64,000 bases of DNA, from contig JBAIYS010000008.1 of assembly GCA_036763105.1 (NCBI GenBank), forward strand, positions 1 through 64,000. The letters are read 5' to 3'. This document shows positions 34,609 to 44,650 of this stretch, piece by piece. The notes under the pieces are model-generated. The model saw only the letters and a program-made list of their open reading frames with translations, was not told where the DNA came from and made no database searches. Position 1 is the first letter of the stretch. Each line of letters opens with the position of its first letter. A program made the translations under genes and the position numbers. This DNA comes from Peptococcaceae bacterium 1198_IL3148. Its GTDB lineage: Bacteria > Bacillota > Desulfotomaculia > Desulfotomaculales > Desulfohalotomaculaceae.

Positions 34609-35613
34609 TTATGAGTACTTAATGCGTGGGTCTAACCAAGCATAGAGCAAGTCTACAATGAGGTTTACCACCACAAATACCGTGGCGATGAAAATAACTG
34701 TTCCCTGTACCATGGGGTAATCCGATGCCATGATGGCATCTATTAACCGGCTACCTACACCGGGCCAACCAAATACCGTCTCGGTAAGGACCGCTCCCCC
34801 CATCAATACACCCAGTTGCAAACCAATGACAGTGATAATGGGAATGAGGGCGTTTCTTAAGGCATGGCGATAAACAACCACCGATTCCTTTAAGCCTTTA
34901 GCCCGGGCGGTGCGAATGTAATCCTGACGGATAACTTCCAACATGGTGGAGCGGGTCATCCGGGCAATGATGGCCATGGATGTTGTGGCCAACGCTGTGG
35001 CCGGCATAATTAAATGCAACAGGGCGCTCTTTAATGACTCCCAATCCTGGGTGAGAATGCTATCCAACACATATAACCCCGTGATGTGGGCCGGTTCCAT
35101 CCCCACTGCAATCCGACCGGATACCGGCAACCAACCCAACGTCAGTGAGAAGAGGATAATCATCATTAACCCCAACCAGAAAATAGGCATCGACACACCC
35201 ACCAGTGCACCAATCATACTTACATAGTCAAATATTGAATATTGCTTTACTGCCGAGATTACACCCACAGTTACCCCCACCACCGTGGCGATAAATATAG
35301 CCGCCAAGGCTAACTCCACTGTGGCTGGAAAACGGGCAAAGATCTCGTCCAACACCGGGGCGCGGGTCATTAAGGAGCGTCCAAAATCACCGTGCAGTAA
35401 GTCTGAAAGAAAGCGGGCAAATTGCACATAAATGGGGTCGTTAAGGCCCATGCTTTCCCGCAGTGCTTCGGCCTGTTCATTGGTACCGTGTTGTCCCAAC
35501 ATGTTCATGGCTGGGTCGGTGGTAAACAGGTGCAACACTAAAAATACAAATAAGCTTACCCCCAGCAGTACTGGGATCAGCATTAGGATACGTTTAATCA
35601 AATAACGGAGCAT
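34609..35613 (-). CDS. oppB: Oligopeptide ABC transporter permease OppB
   Basis: The 334-aa permease begins MLRYLIKRILMLIPVLLGVS, typical of OppB/DppB, and has the EAA loop (IRTARAKGLKESVVVYRHALRN) and six membrane spans. It follows oppA after a hairpin at 35654-35686. Confidence 0.93.
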   Translation of the reverse strand: MLRYLIKRILMLIPVLLGVSLFVFLVLHLFTTDPAMNMLGQHGTNEQAEALRESMGLNDPIYVQFARFLSDLLHGDFGRSLMTRAPVLDEIFARFPATVELALAAIFIATVVGVTVGVISAVKQYSIFDYVSMIGALVGVSMPIFWLGLMMIILFSLTLGWLPVSGRIAVGMEPAHITGLYVLDSILTQDWESLKSALLHLIMPATALATTSMAIIARMTRSTMLEVIRQDYIRTARAKGLKESVVVYRHALRNALIPIITVIGLQLGVLMGGAVLTETVFGWPGVGSRLIDAIMASDYPMVQGTVIFIATVFVVVNLIVDLLYAWLDPRIKYS

Positions 35614-35653
35614 AATTAATTTAACCCCCTAATTATACCTAAGAAAGTAACAT

Positions 35654-35686
35654 AGATATGGCCCAAATTAAATTTGGGCCATATCT
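35654..35686. terminator. oppA-oppB intercistronic hairpin
   Basis: AGATATGGCCCAAATT and its exact complement form a 15-bp stem with almost no loop. There is no U-tract, so it is more likely an attenuating or mRNA-stabilising hairpin, allowing more OppA than permease. An alternating GCGCGCGCG run follows at 35691-35699. Confidence 0.6.
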
Positions 35687-35720
35687 CTATGCGCGCGCGT
35701 TTAAACTAAGGAAAATAATA

Positions 35721-37298
35721 CTATTTTTTATCCACGTTGTGGAAGAAGACCACACCGGTTGGGTGCAAGCTAAAGTTGACCACATTATCTCTTTCCGCAG
35801 TCATTGCTGTGGCGTGGGAGATAAATACCCATGGAGCTTCTTCAATGACAATTTTCTGTAACTCACTGTAGATTTCTGCCCGTTTGGCCATATCAAATTC
35901 TTGACGACCTTGTTCAAGCAGTTGATCTACTTGTGGGTTAGCGTATTTGGCACTGTTTAGGCTACCGGCAATTTCCTTACTGTCCAACAGTGTCAGGAAG
36001 TTATCGGGGTCACCGTTGTCACCAATCCAACCATAAATCATCATATCGCCTTCAGTGACAATTTCCGGTGACACAATGGCTTTGTACTCAGTCCAAGGCC
36101 AAGCTTTAATTTCTGCAGTAATACCAACCTTTTGCAGGTCCCCTTGAATGGCTTCGGCCAACTTCTGTCCCACAGAGTTGTATGGACGGGGGTTGGTATA
36201 GGTTAACAGCGTAACCTTTAGGCCATCGGCGTAACCGGCTTCTGCCAGCAATTCTTTAGCTTTTTCCGGGTTGTATTCGTAAGGCTTGAGGTCCTTATCA
36301 TAACCGGGCATAAAGGATGGCAGTGGGCCATTGGCCAAATCCGCTGTACCTTGATATAGATGTTCCACAATGGCTTCGCGGTCAATGGCATGGCTTACCG
36401 CTTGACGCAGTAGCGGATTGTTAAAGGGCTCTTTATTAGTAAAGAATGCTAAGTAGTTGATGTTCATACCAGGGTTCATCGCCACTTTAATGCCGTTGTC
36501 TTGCAGCGTCTTAACGTCGTTAGGGTCTACACCGTCCATGGCATCGATGGAACCAGTCATCAGTTCACTGGCCCGAACGGAGTTTTCCTTAACAAACTTA
36601 AAGATCAACTTGTCTAACTTAGGTGCTCCATCCCAGTACTCTTCGTTAGCCACCAGTTCGATGGATTGACCGCGGTCCCATTTAACAAATTTGAATGGGC
36701 CAGTACCCACCGGGTTGGCAATGAAGTCTTCACCATATTTCTCCACCGCGGTGGGGCTAACAATTGGTGCCGCCATACACATAGCCATGTTAGCTAAGAA
36801 AGGAGCGTATGGGTTGTTCAAAATGATTTTTACAGTGTATTCGTCAATTACTTCCACTGATTTCACCGGACCATATACAAAGCTCGCGTAGGGCATCGCC
36901 TCGGTACGGTTAGGTTCCAATTGACGGTCAATATTGAATTTTACTGCTTCAGCATTGAAAGGGGTGCCATCGTGGAATTTAACACCTTGACGCAGGTGGA
37001 AAGTCCACTCGGTTTTATCTTCATTGGATTCCCAACTTTCAGCCAAAGCTGGCTCAATCTCGGTGCTACCTTCTTTATAACGCACCAAGTTGTCATATAC
37101 GTTTACCATTATTTTGGCAGATTCACCATCATCCACAAAGGCTGGATCCAAACCACGGGGGTCTGCACCTTGGGCAAATACAAATACTTTATCTTTTGCT
37201 TCGTCACTGGTAGCTTTTTCGCCGCCGCCGCAACCCACCAGTAATAGAGCCAACATGGCCACTGCCAGTACCACATAGAGCGTTCTTTTACGCATCAT
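35721..37298 (-). CDS. oppA: Oligopeptide-binding lipoprotein OppA
   Basis: The 525-aa extracytoplasmic binding protein (SBP_bac_5) has a signal peptide ending in the lipobox LLLVGC (Cys at about 23), then GGGEKATSDEAK. Conserved segments include VYDNLVRYKEGSTEIEPALA, WTFHLRQGVKFHDGTPFNAE and LRQAVSHAIDREAIVEHLY. It captures peptides (or, in related families, nickel complexes or glutathione) for OppBCDF. It is the first gene of the operon, with GAGGAGG upstream. Confidence 0.93.
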   Translation of the reverse strand: MMRKRTLYVVLAVAMLALLLVGCGGGEKATSDEAKDKVFVFAQGADPRGLDPAFVDDGESAKIMVNVYDNLVRYKEGSTEIEPALAESWESNEDKTEWTFHLRQGVKFHDGTPFNAEAVKFNIDRQLEPNRTEAMPYASFVYGPVKSVEVIDEYTVKIILNNPYAPFLANMAMCMAAPIVSPTAVEKYGEDFIANPVGTGPFKFVKWDRGQSIELVANEEYWDGAPKLDKLIFKFVKENSVRASELMTGSIDAMDGVDPNDVKTLQDNGIKVAMNPGMNINYLAFFTNKEPFNNPLLRQAVSHAIDREAIVEHLYQGTADLANGPLPSFMPGYDKDLKPYEYNPEKAKELLAEAGYADGLKVTLLTYTNPRPYNSVGQKLAEAIQGDLQKVGITAEIKAWPWTEYKAIVSPEIVTEGDMMIYGWIGDNGDPDNFLTLLDSKEIAGSLNSAKYANPQVDQLLEQGRQEFDMAKRAEIYSELQKIVIEEAPWVFISHATAMTAERDNVVNFSLHPTGVVFFHNVDKK

Positions 37299-37546
37299 GT
37301 TATATATTCCTCCTCTTTTTATCCCCCTTCCCTAATTTAACGCGCATCACTAATCAAAAACAAAACCATAAAATTCCTTTTTGTACAACATCTGTAGACA
37401 TAAGTTTACAGATACTGTGCAATAAATTATAAATATTCGACAAATATTTTAAAATTCCTCTGCTGAACCGGTGGTAAATAATAAAACCACTGCATAAAAC
37501 TTACTGCTTTAGCACATGATAACCTTTGTAAAGGGGGTGAATTTTT

Positions 37547-37699
37547 ATGCCACAAAGTATTAAGTGCAATGTCACTGAGTGTCAGTACAACAGCAATGTC
37601 ATGTGTGATGCACCTATGATCCAAGTTAATCGCAATCATTCCAGCCAAGCGGATACCTCTGATCACACAAAGTGCGAAACTTTTAAACCTCAAATGTAA
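37547..37699 (+). CDS. DUF1540 small cysteine protein
   Basis: The 50-aa product MPQSIKCNVTECQYNSNVMC... ends HTKCETFKPQM. The spacing CxVxxCxYNxxxxCxAxxIxV and the final CxTF match the DUF1540 module of spore-forming Firmicutes; four Cys probably bind metal. AAGGGGGTGA stands 7 bases before the ATG. A terminator follows. The same module occurs twice in the gene at 56774. Function in the family is unknown. Confidence 0.85.
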   Translation: MPQSIKCNVTECQYNSNVMCDAPMIQVNRNHSSQADTSDHTKCETFKPQM

Positions 37700-37703
37700 A
37701 TAA

Positions 37704-37736
37704 CTAAAGGGCGCATTAGATTGCGCCCTTTAAAAT
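37704..37736. terminator. Bidirectional terminator between DUF1540 and DUF1294 genes
   Basis: AAAGGGCGCA pairs exactly with TGCGCCCTTT around TTAGAT, with T-rich and A-rich flanks. It serves both converging genes. Confidence 0.75.
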
Positions 37737-37795
37737 TTTAACACAGTTTAATTTATCGTGACATTAATTTATAATAATATCGGGTGGATTTTATT

Positions 37796-38071
37796 TTACG
37801 AGTTTGCCAACCGCTGGGCAGCATAGATAATCACAGCTATTTGGGCCAACAATATTGCCGGTACACCCCACTTAAACTTTAGCTTTTGGGTCTTATGACG
37901 CATTATGTGCATAGCCACCAGTGCCCCCATGGAACCACCAATGGCACAGACCAATAGCAACCGGCTCTCAGGCACCCGCCATTTATTCTTTTTAGCAAAC
38001 CACTTATCCACCACAAACATCAGGAAGGCAATGGCGTTGACTAGGATTAAATAGAACTTAACAATTTGCAA
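37796..38071 (-). CDS. DUF1294 membrane protein
   Basis: The 91-aa protein has an N-terminal membrane helix (FYLILVNAIAFLMFVVDKWFA), the family core WRVPESRLLLVCAIGGSMGALVAMHIMRHKTQKLKFKWGVP split by a short loop, and a last helix. Function is unknown in the DUF1294 family. It is divergent from the molybdopterin oxidoreductase. Confidence 0.85.
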   Translation of the reverse strand: MQIVKFYLILVNAIAFLMFVVDKWFAKKNKWRVPESRLLLVCAIGGSMGALVAMHIMRHKTQKLKFKWGVPAILLAQIAVIIYAAQRLANS

Positions 38072-38247
38072 AGTAAATTCCCCCAGCTAAAACAATTTTT
38101 ACATGATATCTGCTATGCTATTTTTTCACAAACTTTTAAAATCTAAATGTTACATTTCATTATTGCATGCATTTTGATTTTTGCAAACAGTACCTAGTAA
38201 AATTATTTTTTATAAAGTCAATTAATTAACTAAGGGGGTGAACAATC

Positions 38248-40224
38248 TTGAAGGTATTCAAATCCACCTGCCCGTTGGACTGTTTAGATAGCTGTGGACT
38301 GTTGGTGCATGTGGAAAATGATCGAGTGGTTAAAATTGAGGGAGATGCTGATCATCCCATCACCCGAGGTTTTTTATGTTCTAAGGGTTACCGCCATTTG
38401 GAGCGACTATATAGCCCCCGCCGTATCACTGAGCCACTGTTAAAAAAACACGGGCAATGGCAGCCGGTTAGTTGGCAACAGGCCTATCATATCATTGCTG
38501 ATAAGTTAACTGGCATCAAAGAAAAGTACGGCAGTACAGCGGTACTGCTTCACGATGGGGCCGGTGCTGGCGGCATGTTGCACAACTTAGACCGCCGTTT
38601 TTGCAACGCCTACGGTGGTGTCACCACGCTAAGGGGCAGCATTTGCTGGGGCAGTGGCATTGCCGCCCAGGAGCAAGATTTTGGTCGACTAAAGTTGCAT
38701 CAATGGGACGACATACTAAATGCCAACCTAATTGTACTGTGGGGTAGAGATCCAGAAACCACCAACATCCATATGGTTCCCTTGATTAGAAAGGCGGTGG
38801 CCAACGGCGCCAAATTGATGGTGATTAATCCATTAAAAATTAAAGCGGCGGAGTATGCCCATCTGCACTTGCGTCCCCACCCTGGCACCGACGGTGCATT
38901 GGCGTTGGCCATGGCCCAGGTGATCATTGAACAAAACTTACATCGCCCGGACTTTGCCACCCAGTACGGTCACAACTTTACCGAATATCTGGCGCTGGTG
39001 AAAAACCATTCCCCGGAATGGGCCCAAAGGGTTACCGGCATTGATGAAAAAACCATCAGAGAAGCTGCAATTATCTATGGCCAAGCCGACGCCGCCACCA
39101 TTTTGTTGGGTTACGGCATGCAGCGCTATGCCAACGGTGGTAATACAGTGCGAGCCATTGACGCCCTGGCAGCCTTAACGGGCAACATCGGCATCACCGG
39201 TGGTGGCATTAATTATGCCCACCAGCTTTGGCGGGGTGTCTTCAATGATATTGCGGGGAAACATTTGGCCACCGCCAGCCGCCAAATGGCGGTGCCGACA
39301 CTGGCGGATGAAATTCTAAATGCCACCGCACCACCCATTAAAGCGATGATTGTCACCAGATCTAACCCCGTTAATCAGATGCCCAATATTAATAAGTTTA
39401 AGCAAGCCTTATCTACGCTAGATTTTATCGTAGTGGTGGATCTGTTTATGACTGACACCGCTGAAATGGCTGACTTAGTTCTTCCCTGCACCCATTTTTT
39501 AGAAGAGAAGAATTTAATTAAAAGTTCGTGGAATTATCATTTAAGTTATTGCCCCCAAGTGGTGCAGCCACCGGGAATCTGCAAACCGGACGTCGTGATC
39601 TTCACTGAGTTGGCCCAGCATATGCATCTGCCGGGTTTTGAGTTCAGCACCCCCAAGCAGTGGTTGGAGTGGGTGTTAGAGCCGGCAGCGGCTAATTACG
39701 GCATTACGCTGGCCAAACTGGCCCAGGGGCCAATTACTCATCCCACCGCAGCGGCCGTACCCTTTGAAGATGGTCAGTTTGAAACAGCCAGCGGTAAATT
39801 TGAGTTTTTAACCGCCCCTTACCAGGGGTTGCACGAACCAATCTGTGATCAATACCCGCTAAAGCTAATCACCGCCCATCACAAACATTATATGCATTCA
39901 CAGTTTTATCAAGATTTTGATGATCAGGTGCCAATGGAGGTGGAAATTAACCCGCTGGAAGCCAAAAAACGCGGTTTGTCAGCGGGCCAAAGGGCCAAAA
40001 TTAGCAGTCCCAGGGGCAGCATGCCAGTGAAAATTGTGATTACAGATAAGGTGCCGGAAAGGGTAGCTTTAGTTTATCAAGGGCGCTGGCTAAAACAAGG
40101 CGGTGGCATCAACCAACTCACCCCAGATTTCATCCCCGACCTAGGCCCCGGCACCGCCTTTTATGATTGTAAATGTGAGATAAGTTCTACGGGCAGGCGT
40201 GGAAACCCGCCTCTACGATTATAA
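38248..40224 (+). CDS. Molybdopterin-dependent oxidoreductase, cytoplasmic, 4Fe-4S
   Basis: Starting at TTG 38248 behind AAGGGGGTGA, the 658-aa protein has a Cys cluster (Cys8, 12, 16 and 44 in GFLCSKG) for a 4Fe-4S centre. GSICWGSGIAAQ (Cys133) aligns with the Mo/W ligand cysteine of formate dehydrogenase and periplasmic nitrate reductase. A C-terminal molydop-binding domain (MEVEINPLEAKKRGLSAGQRA) follows. No Tat signal is present, so it acts inside the cell. Substrate is not evident; B. subtilis YyaE is a similar orphan. The last 13 residues (from SSTGRRG) are encoded by a CCTACA repeat unit. Confidence 0.88.
   Translation: MKVFKSTCPLDCLDSCGLLVHVENDRVVKIEGDADHPITRGFLCSKGYRHLERLYSPRRITEPLLKKHGQWQPVSWQQAYHIIADKLTGIKEKYGSTAVLLHDGAGAGGMLHNLDRRFCNAYGGVTTLRGSICWGSGIAAQEQDFGRLKLHQWDDILNANLIVLWGRDPETTNIHMVPLIRKAVANGAKLMVINPLKIKAAEYAHLHLRPHPGTDGALALAMAQVIIEQNLHRPDFATQYGHNFTEYLALVKNHSPEWAQRVTGIDEKTIREAAIIYGQADAATILLGYGMQRYANGGNTVRAIDALAALTGNIGITGGGINYAHQLWRGVFNDIAGKHLATASRQMAVPTLADEILNATAPPIKAMIVTRSNPVNQMPNINKFKQALSTLDFIVVVDLFMTDTAEMADLVLPCTHFLEEKNLIKSSWNYHLSYCPQVVQPPGICKPDVVIFTELAQHMHLPGFEFSTPKQWLEWVLEPAAANYGITLAKLAQGPITHPTAAAVPFEDGQFETASGKFEFLTAPYQGLHEPICDQYPLKLITAHHKHYMHSQFYQDFDDQVPMEVEINPLEAKKRGLSAGQRAKISSPRGSMPVKIVITDKVPERVALVYQGRWLKQGGGINQLTPDFIPDLGPGTAFYDCKCEISSTGRRGNPPLRL
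40191..40216. repeat. CCTACA-type hairpin inside the 3' end of the oxidoreductase gene
   Basis: GGGCAGGCGTGGAAACCCGCC followed by TCTACG is a repeat-family unit. It is read in frame as GRRGNPPLR just before the stop. Confidence 0.65.
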
Positions 40225-40239
40225 CTGCACATGCCAACA

Positions 40240-40269
40240 AAGGGCTCGATCTGTACAGATCGAGCCCTT
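40240..40269. terminator. 30-bp perfect palindrome between converging genes
   Basis: AAGGGCTCGATCTG, TA and its complement make a perfect palindrome, suited to bidirectional termination of the oxidoreductase and glpX genes. An AATTCATAATTCATAATT tract follows. Confidence 0.7.
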
Positions 40270-40308
40270 CAATAATTCAAAATTCATAATTCATAATTTT
40301 ATGGCATT

Positions 40309-41277
40309 CTATTCCATAACCAAATGTGGTTTTCCTGGCAGGTAGTGAACTGCTTTGATGTATCTTACGGTGCCGGTTTTAGCCCTCATTACGATGGTTT
40401 CGGTTTCAGCACGGTCATTACTTAGGTAACGTACACCGCGCAACATTTCACCGTCGGTAACGCCGGTGGCAGCAAAGATGGCGTCATCACCCTTTACCAG
40501 GTCATTCATATATAAAATCTGCCGGGGGTCCTTTAACCCCATATCCATACAACGCTTATATTCCTCGTCATCTTCCGGCACCAGTCTGGCTTGCATTTCG
40601 CCACCTAAGCATTTAAGGGCAGCGGCAGCAATTACCCCTTCCGGGGCCCCACCGATGCCAACATATAAATCAATACCAGTGTCGTCAATGGCAGTGGAAA
40701 TGGCTGCCCCCACATCACCATCGCCAAACAGTCTTACCCGGGCGCCAGCATTGCGCACCGCTTCAATGATCTGATTGTGGCGTTCCCGCTCTAAGATCAT
40801 CACCGTTAAATCGCTGATGTTCTTACCATTGGCTTCAGCTAAAATTTTCAGGGTTTTATCCATAGGATCATCCAGATGAATTTTTCCGGCTGCTCTGGGG
40901 CCTACCGCAATTTTTTCCATATACATATCCGGTGCATGCAGTAGATTTCCTTTATCTGCAATGGCCACCACCGCCATGGCATTGCCGTAACCTTTGGCCA
41001 CTAGGTTAGTGCCCTCCAGTGGGTCAACGGCGATATCCACCTTTGGTGAATCCCCATGGCCCAGTTTTTCTCCAATATATAGCATGGGAGCTTCATCCAT
41101 TTCTCCCTCACCAATTACCACAGTGCCATCCATATTTACTGTATCAAACATTGCTCTCATTGCAGAGGTTGCTGCATTGTCAGCCTCATTCTTTTTGCCT
41201 CGACCCAGCCAACGGCCACAAGCCAAAGCAGCCACTTCGGTAACCCTAACAATCTCCATCGCCAATTCGCGATCCAT
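40309..41277 (-). CDS. glpX: Fructose-1,6-bisphosphatase class II
   Basis: The 322-aa protein has the GlpX signature: [50 protein letters not shown] and [16 protein letters not shown]. The metal ligands (Glu-Gly-Glu, Asp-Pro-Leu-Glu-Gly-Thr) are all in place. It runs the gluconeogenic step from fructose-1,6-bisphosphate, opposite to the pfkA product found 4 kb away. Confidence 0.95.
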   Translation of the reverse strand: MDRELAMEIVRVTEVAALACGRWLGRGKKNEADNAATSAMRAMFDTVNMDGTVVIGEGEMDEAPMLYIGEKLGHGDSPKVDIAVDPLEGTNLVAKGYGNAMAVVAIADKGNLLHAPDMYMEKIAVGPRAAGKIHLDDPMDKTLKILAEANGKNISDLTVMILERERHNQIIEAVRNAGARVRLFGDGDVGAAISTAIDDTGIDLYVGIGGAPEGVIAAAALKCLGGEMQARLVPEDDEEYKRCMDMGLKDPRQILYMNDLVKGDDAIFAATGVTDGEMLRGVRYLSNDRAETETIVMRAKTGTVRYIKAVHYLPGKPHLVME

Positions 41278-41387
41278 AAGTCAACCCCCTAAAAGTGTAT
41301 AATATATTTTTATTATAACATAATATATGGCCTTTATTAACTAATTAGTATGCATAATTCAAATTTAATTTCCCGCATACTTGCTGA

Positions 41388-42278
41388 TTATAGCCCAGGT
41401 TCTTTAACTGCTTCCTCTTCAGTGGCCTCTTGATAGACCCGACGGGGGTAGGCAATTTTGATCCCCTGCTGATAACTGTTGCGCCAAATATACTCTTTTA
41501 ACATTTTTTCTATCGTCCAGACAGAACTAGGTTTTGTTTGACCAATGATGGTAAAGGTACCACCTTTGTCATTGTTATCAATGTCCGATACACCGTAGAC
41601 CTGCAATGGTTCCTTAATGTTGCCTTCACTGTCCAACAACATATGTTCATGGAAATCACCTTGCACCTGCTTACAGACATCTTCCAGCATGCGACGCAAT
41701 CTAACCGGGTCTTCTTCAAAGGGGAAAGTTACGGTAACTATCGCCCGCAATTCCTTGCGGTTATAATTGCGCACCGAGCGGATTTCTGAATTGGCCAGAT
41801 AAAATTTCTTGCCCGACCATTCCCGGACAGTGGTAAGGCGCAGTCCAATTTCTTCAATGGTACCGGTTACCTCGCCGCCGTTAATTTCTACCCAATCACC
41901 CACATGGAACTGATCTTCAAACATAATGAAAAAACCAGTAATTACGTCTTTAACCAAGCTTTGGGCACCAAAACCAATGGCCACACCCACAATACCGGCA
42001 CTGGCTATAATGGGGGTAATGTCCATAAATTGCTTGAGAATCAAAATTACACCCACAATGTAAACCACATACCTAGTTAATGACATCAGCATCGAGATTA
42101 ACGACTGTTTTTTGTTTTCGTTCAGTTTGTGCGTGACAGAAAATGCTTGATAAATAATTTTCTTGCGGATTACTAAAGTGGCATAGCCTAACAAGATAAT
42201 TACCAAAATGGTCAGGGATTTATGGATAGCTGGCTCCCAGTTCATATCGGCAAAATAATTGATTAACCATTCTTCCAC
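41388..42278 (-). CDS. MscS-type mechanosensitive channel
   Basis: The 296-aa protein has two or three N-terminal membrane helices, the pore helix region SAGIVGVAIGFGAQSLVKDVITG, then the MscS beta domain (QFHVGDWVEINGGEVTGTIEEIGLRLTTVR) and an alpha/beta cytoplasmic vestibule. It relieves osmotic pressure by releasing small solutes. Translation begins at GTG with GGGGGTG seven bases upstream. Confidence 0.9.
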   Translation of the reverse strand: MEEWLINYFADMNWEPAIHKSLTILVIILLGYATLVIRKKIIYQAFSVTHKLNENKKQSLISMLMSLTRYVVYIVGVILILKQFMDITPIIASAGIVGVAIGFGAQSLVKDVITGFFIMFEDQFHVGDWVEINGGEVTGTIEEIGLRLTTVREWSGKKFYLANSEIRSVRNYNRKELRAIVTVTFPFEEDPVRLRRMLEDVCKQVQGDFHEHMLLDSEGNIKEPLQVYGVSDIDNNDKGGTFTIIGQTKPSSVWTIEKMLKEYIWRNSYQQGIKIAYPRRVYQEATEEEAVKEPGL

Positions 42279-42385
42279 CTTAAAACACCCCCGTGTATTG
42301 TAGAATTACCCTATAAATTATAGACACTTTTCTATTCCATCGTCAATGTACTTTGCAAATTTGCCAGTTAGGGGGTTTTAATCAA

Positions 42386-44479
42386 CTACTCCGTCACCGC
42401 CTCCGATTCTACCTGTTCAGGCTGCGGAGTTACCTCCGACTCTTCCACCGATGGTTCCGACTGTTGGTCAACCGGTTCGGTCACCGGTTGTGCTGTCTGT
42501 TGCGGCGGTGGTTCGGTGGCCGGTTTAGGCTGAGCCTCTGGCTCAGTCTTTGGCTGTTCAACCACCGGCGGTTGGGTGACCGCAGGGGTTTCCGGTGGCT
42601 TGGCAGGTGGTGGTGTATATGCCATTTTGGCTGGTTTTTCAACATAGCCCTTTTCAATGACAGCCATCATGTACTGCTTCCATACAGGGCCGGCAACGGC
42701 GCCACCACTGCCGGCACCATAAACCGGTCTGTTGTCGTTGTTGCCCACCCAAATGGCAGTGGCCAAGTTGTTGGTGTAACCCACAAACCACAGGCAGCGG
42801 TTGTCATCGGTGGTGCCTGTTTTGCCCGCACTTTCCCAAGGAATTCGGGCATAGCTTCCGGTACCACCACTGACCACGTTCTTTAACATCTGGTGCATGT
42901 TATTGGCCGCCTGGGCAGAAATTACTCTGCTAGGTTTAGGTTGGTGTTGAAAAATAACTATGCCGTTGATATCCTTTACCGTTTCAATAAAATATGGCTT
43001 ATTGTACAAACCCTGGTTGCCAAAAACAGCATAGCCAGTTGCCATTTCCAACGGTTTAATGCCATGGTACATACCCCCTAGGGCCAAGGCTGCAAAATTA
43101 CGATCGTTTTCTGTAATGGTGGTGATACCAAAATTTTTTAGATAATTAATGGTTCGGTCAAAACTCATTTTATTAACCACTTCGGCCACCGGTACGTTAA
43201 GCGAACGTCTGATGGCCTCTGGTAACGACACACTGCCTGTTGACGTGCTGGAGCCTTTAATTAAGTACCCATTAAAGCTTTTAGAGGCAGCGTTAAGGCG
43301 AGAGTGCATATTAATGATACCGGCATCTAAAGCAGCAGCATATACAAAGGGCTTGATGGTGGAACCCGGTTGCCGCGGTGTGACCGCTAAGTTATTTTGA
43401 TCAGTTGCGAAATCCACACCGCCCACTAAACTGGCCACCGCTCCGGTGCGAGGTACCACCGACACCAAAGCCAAGTTGCTGGCACCGATGCCCCGCTGTT
43501 TAAAGGTGTCCATTGCTTGGGAAACGGTAATTTCTGCCTGCTGCTGCATTTGAGTATTTAGCGTGGTATGCACCACCAGGCCGCCTTTATAAATGTTTTC
43601 GTGGCCGATTAGTTCTTCCAACTGATCAATGGCAACCGAAGTAAAATAGGGATGTTTAAAGTTTAACTCAGTCGGTGGCAACACTTTGATCTCTTGCTGC
43701 AACGCTGTAGCATATTGTTCCATACTGATCATCCCTAAACCGACCATGCGGTTGAGAATTGCCCGTTGCCTTTTTATGGCGTTATCCAAATGTCCGTGCA
43801 GCTCATATTGGCTGGGCTGATTGGGTACCGCTGCCAGTAGCGTGCTTTCGGCCAAGTTCAATTGGGCGGCCGGTTTGCCAAAGTAATGTTGGGCCGCTGT
43901 TTCCACCCCGTAATAGCCGCTACCAAAATAAATTTCATTTAAGTACATACTTAATATCTCTTGCTTGGTGTACTTTTGTTCTAGGGCAATGGCTAAGGCC
44001 GCTTCTTTAAGTTTTCTTTCATAGGTCCGTTCATAGGTTAAAAAAAGATGCCGGGCCAACTGTTGGGTAATGGTGCTACCGCCCTGAACCACAGCATGGT
44101 TTCTGATATTTTCTACAAAGGCCCGCATGGTGCCAAAGATATCAATGCCACCATGTTTGTAAAAGCGGTGATCTTCAATGGCAATTATGGCCTGCTGCAT
44201 TTCCGGCGAAATATCCTCTATGTCAACACAAACCCGATTTTCTGCGTATAATTCCGCCAATAACACATTATCTGCTGAGTAAATTTGGGTTTTTTGTATC
44301 GGTTGGTATTGGTAACTGGCCAACCCCACTTGGGCGGTAATATCTTTATAATAACGCTCGTAAAACCAACCGATGGTGGCACCGATGGTAATTAAAATAA
44401 TCAGTGAAAAAATCAATATAATTTTTAATAAGGTGTAATACTTTGTTTTTTCATTGTCCTTTTGTTGGTTTGGTTTCAT
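42386..44479 (-). CDS. Class A penicillin-binding protein (PBP1A type)
   Basis: The 697-aa protein has an N-terminal membrane anchor (IILIFSLIILITIGATIGWF), the GT51 transglycosylase motifs (AIEDHRFYKHGGID, GGSTITQQLARHLFL, KEAALAIALEQKYTKQEIL), and the transpeptidase motifs (QPGSTIKPFVY with the active Ser, SLN, SAGKTGTTDDN). A Pro/Glu/Gln-rich tail of about 95 residues follows from residue ~600. It polymerises and cross-links peptidoglycan. Confidence 0.94.
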   Translation of the reverse strand: MKPNQQKDNEKTKYYTLLKIILIFSLIILITIGATIGWFYERYYKDITAQVGLASYQYQPIQKTQIYSADNVLLAELYAENRVCVDIEDISPEMQQAIIAIEDHRFYKHGGIDIFGTMRAFVENIRNHAVVQGGSTITQQLARHLFLTYERTYERKLKEAALAIALEQKYTKQEILSMYLNEIYFGSGYYGVETAAQHYFGKPAAQLNLAESTLLAAVPNQPSQYELHGHLDNAIKRQRAILNRMVGLGMISMEQYATALQQEIKVLPPTELNFKHPYFTSVAIDQLEELIGHENIYKGGLVVHTTLNTQMQQQAEITVSQAMDTFKQRGIGASNLALVSVVPRTGAVASLVGGVDFATDQNNLAVTPRQPGSTIKPFVYAAALDAGIINMHSRLNAASKSFNGYLIKGSSTSTGSVSLPEAIRRSLNVPVAEVVNKMSFDRTINYLKNFGITTITENDRNFAALALGGMYHGIKPLEMATGYAVFGNQGLYNKPYFIETVKDINGIVIFQHQPKPSRVISAQAANNMHQMLKNVVSGGTGSYARIPWESAGKTGTTDDNRCLWFVGYTNNLATAIWVGNNDNRPVYGAGSGGAVAGPVWKQYMMAVIEKGYVEKPAKMAYTPPPAKPPETPAVTQPPVVEQPKTEPEAQPKPATEPPPQQTAQPVTEPVDQQSEPSVEESEVTPQPEQVESEAVTE

Positions 44480-44606
44480 AAATTCTCCCCGCTCCCCTAT
44501 ATCAATTCGCTAATTAATTTATGAGGAAAATCAAGTAACATACCACTTTAATTATTGTTAAAATAACTACTAAAAATAATTTTTTTGTAGAAGAGCCATA
44601 AAATGC

Positions 44607-44632
44607 AAAAATGGGCTTGTATCACAAGCCCA
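44607..44632 (-). terminator. Terminator after the unknown membrane gene
   Basis: TGGGCTTGT and ACAAGCCCA form a 9-bp stem with a 3-base loop, followed on the minus strand by TTTTTGC. Confidence 0.75.
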
Positions 44633-44650
44633 GTAGTTTGAAATTAAAAA

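Noticed and set aside
42353-42886. 177-aa plus-strand frame opposite the PBP gene tail
   Set aside because: Arg/Leu/Phe-rich shadow of the Pro/Glu/Gln-rich PBP tail.
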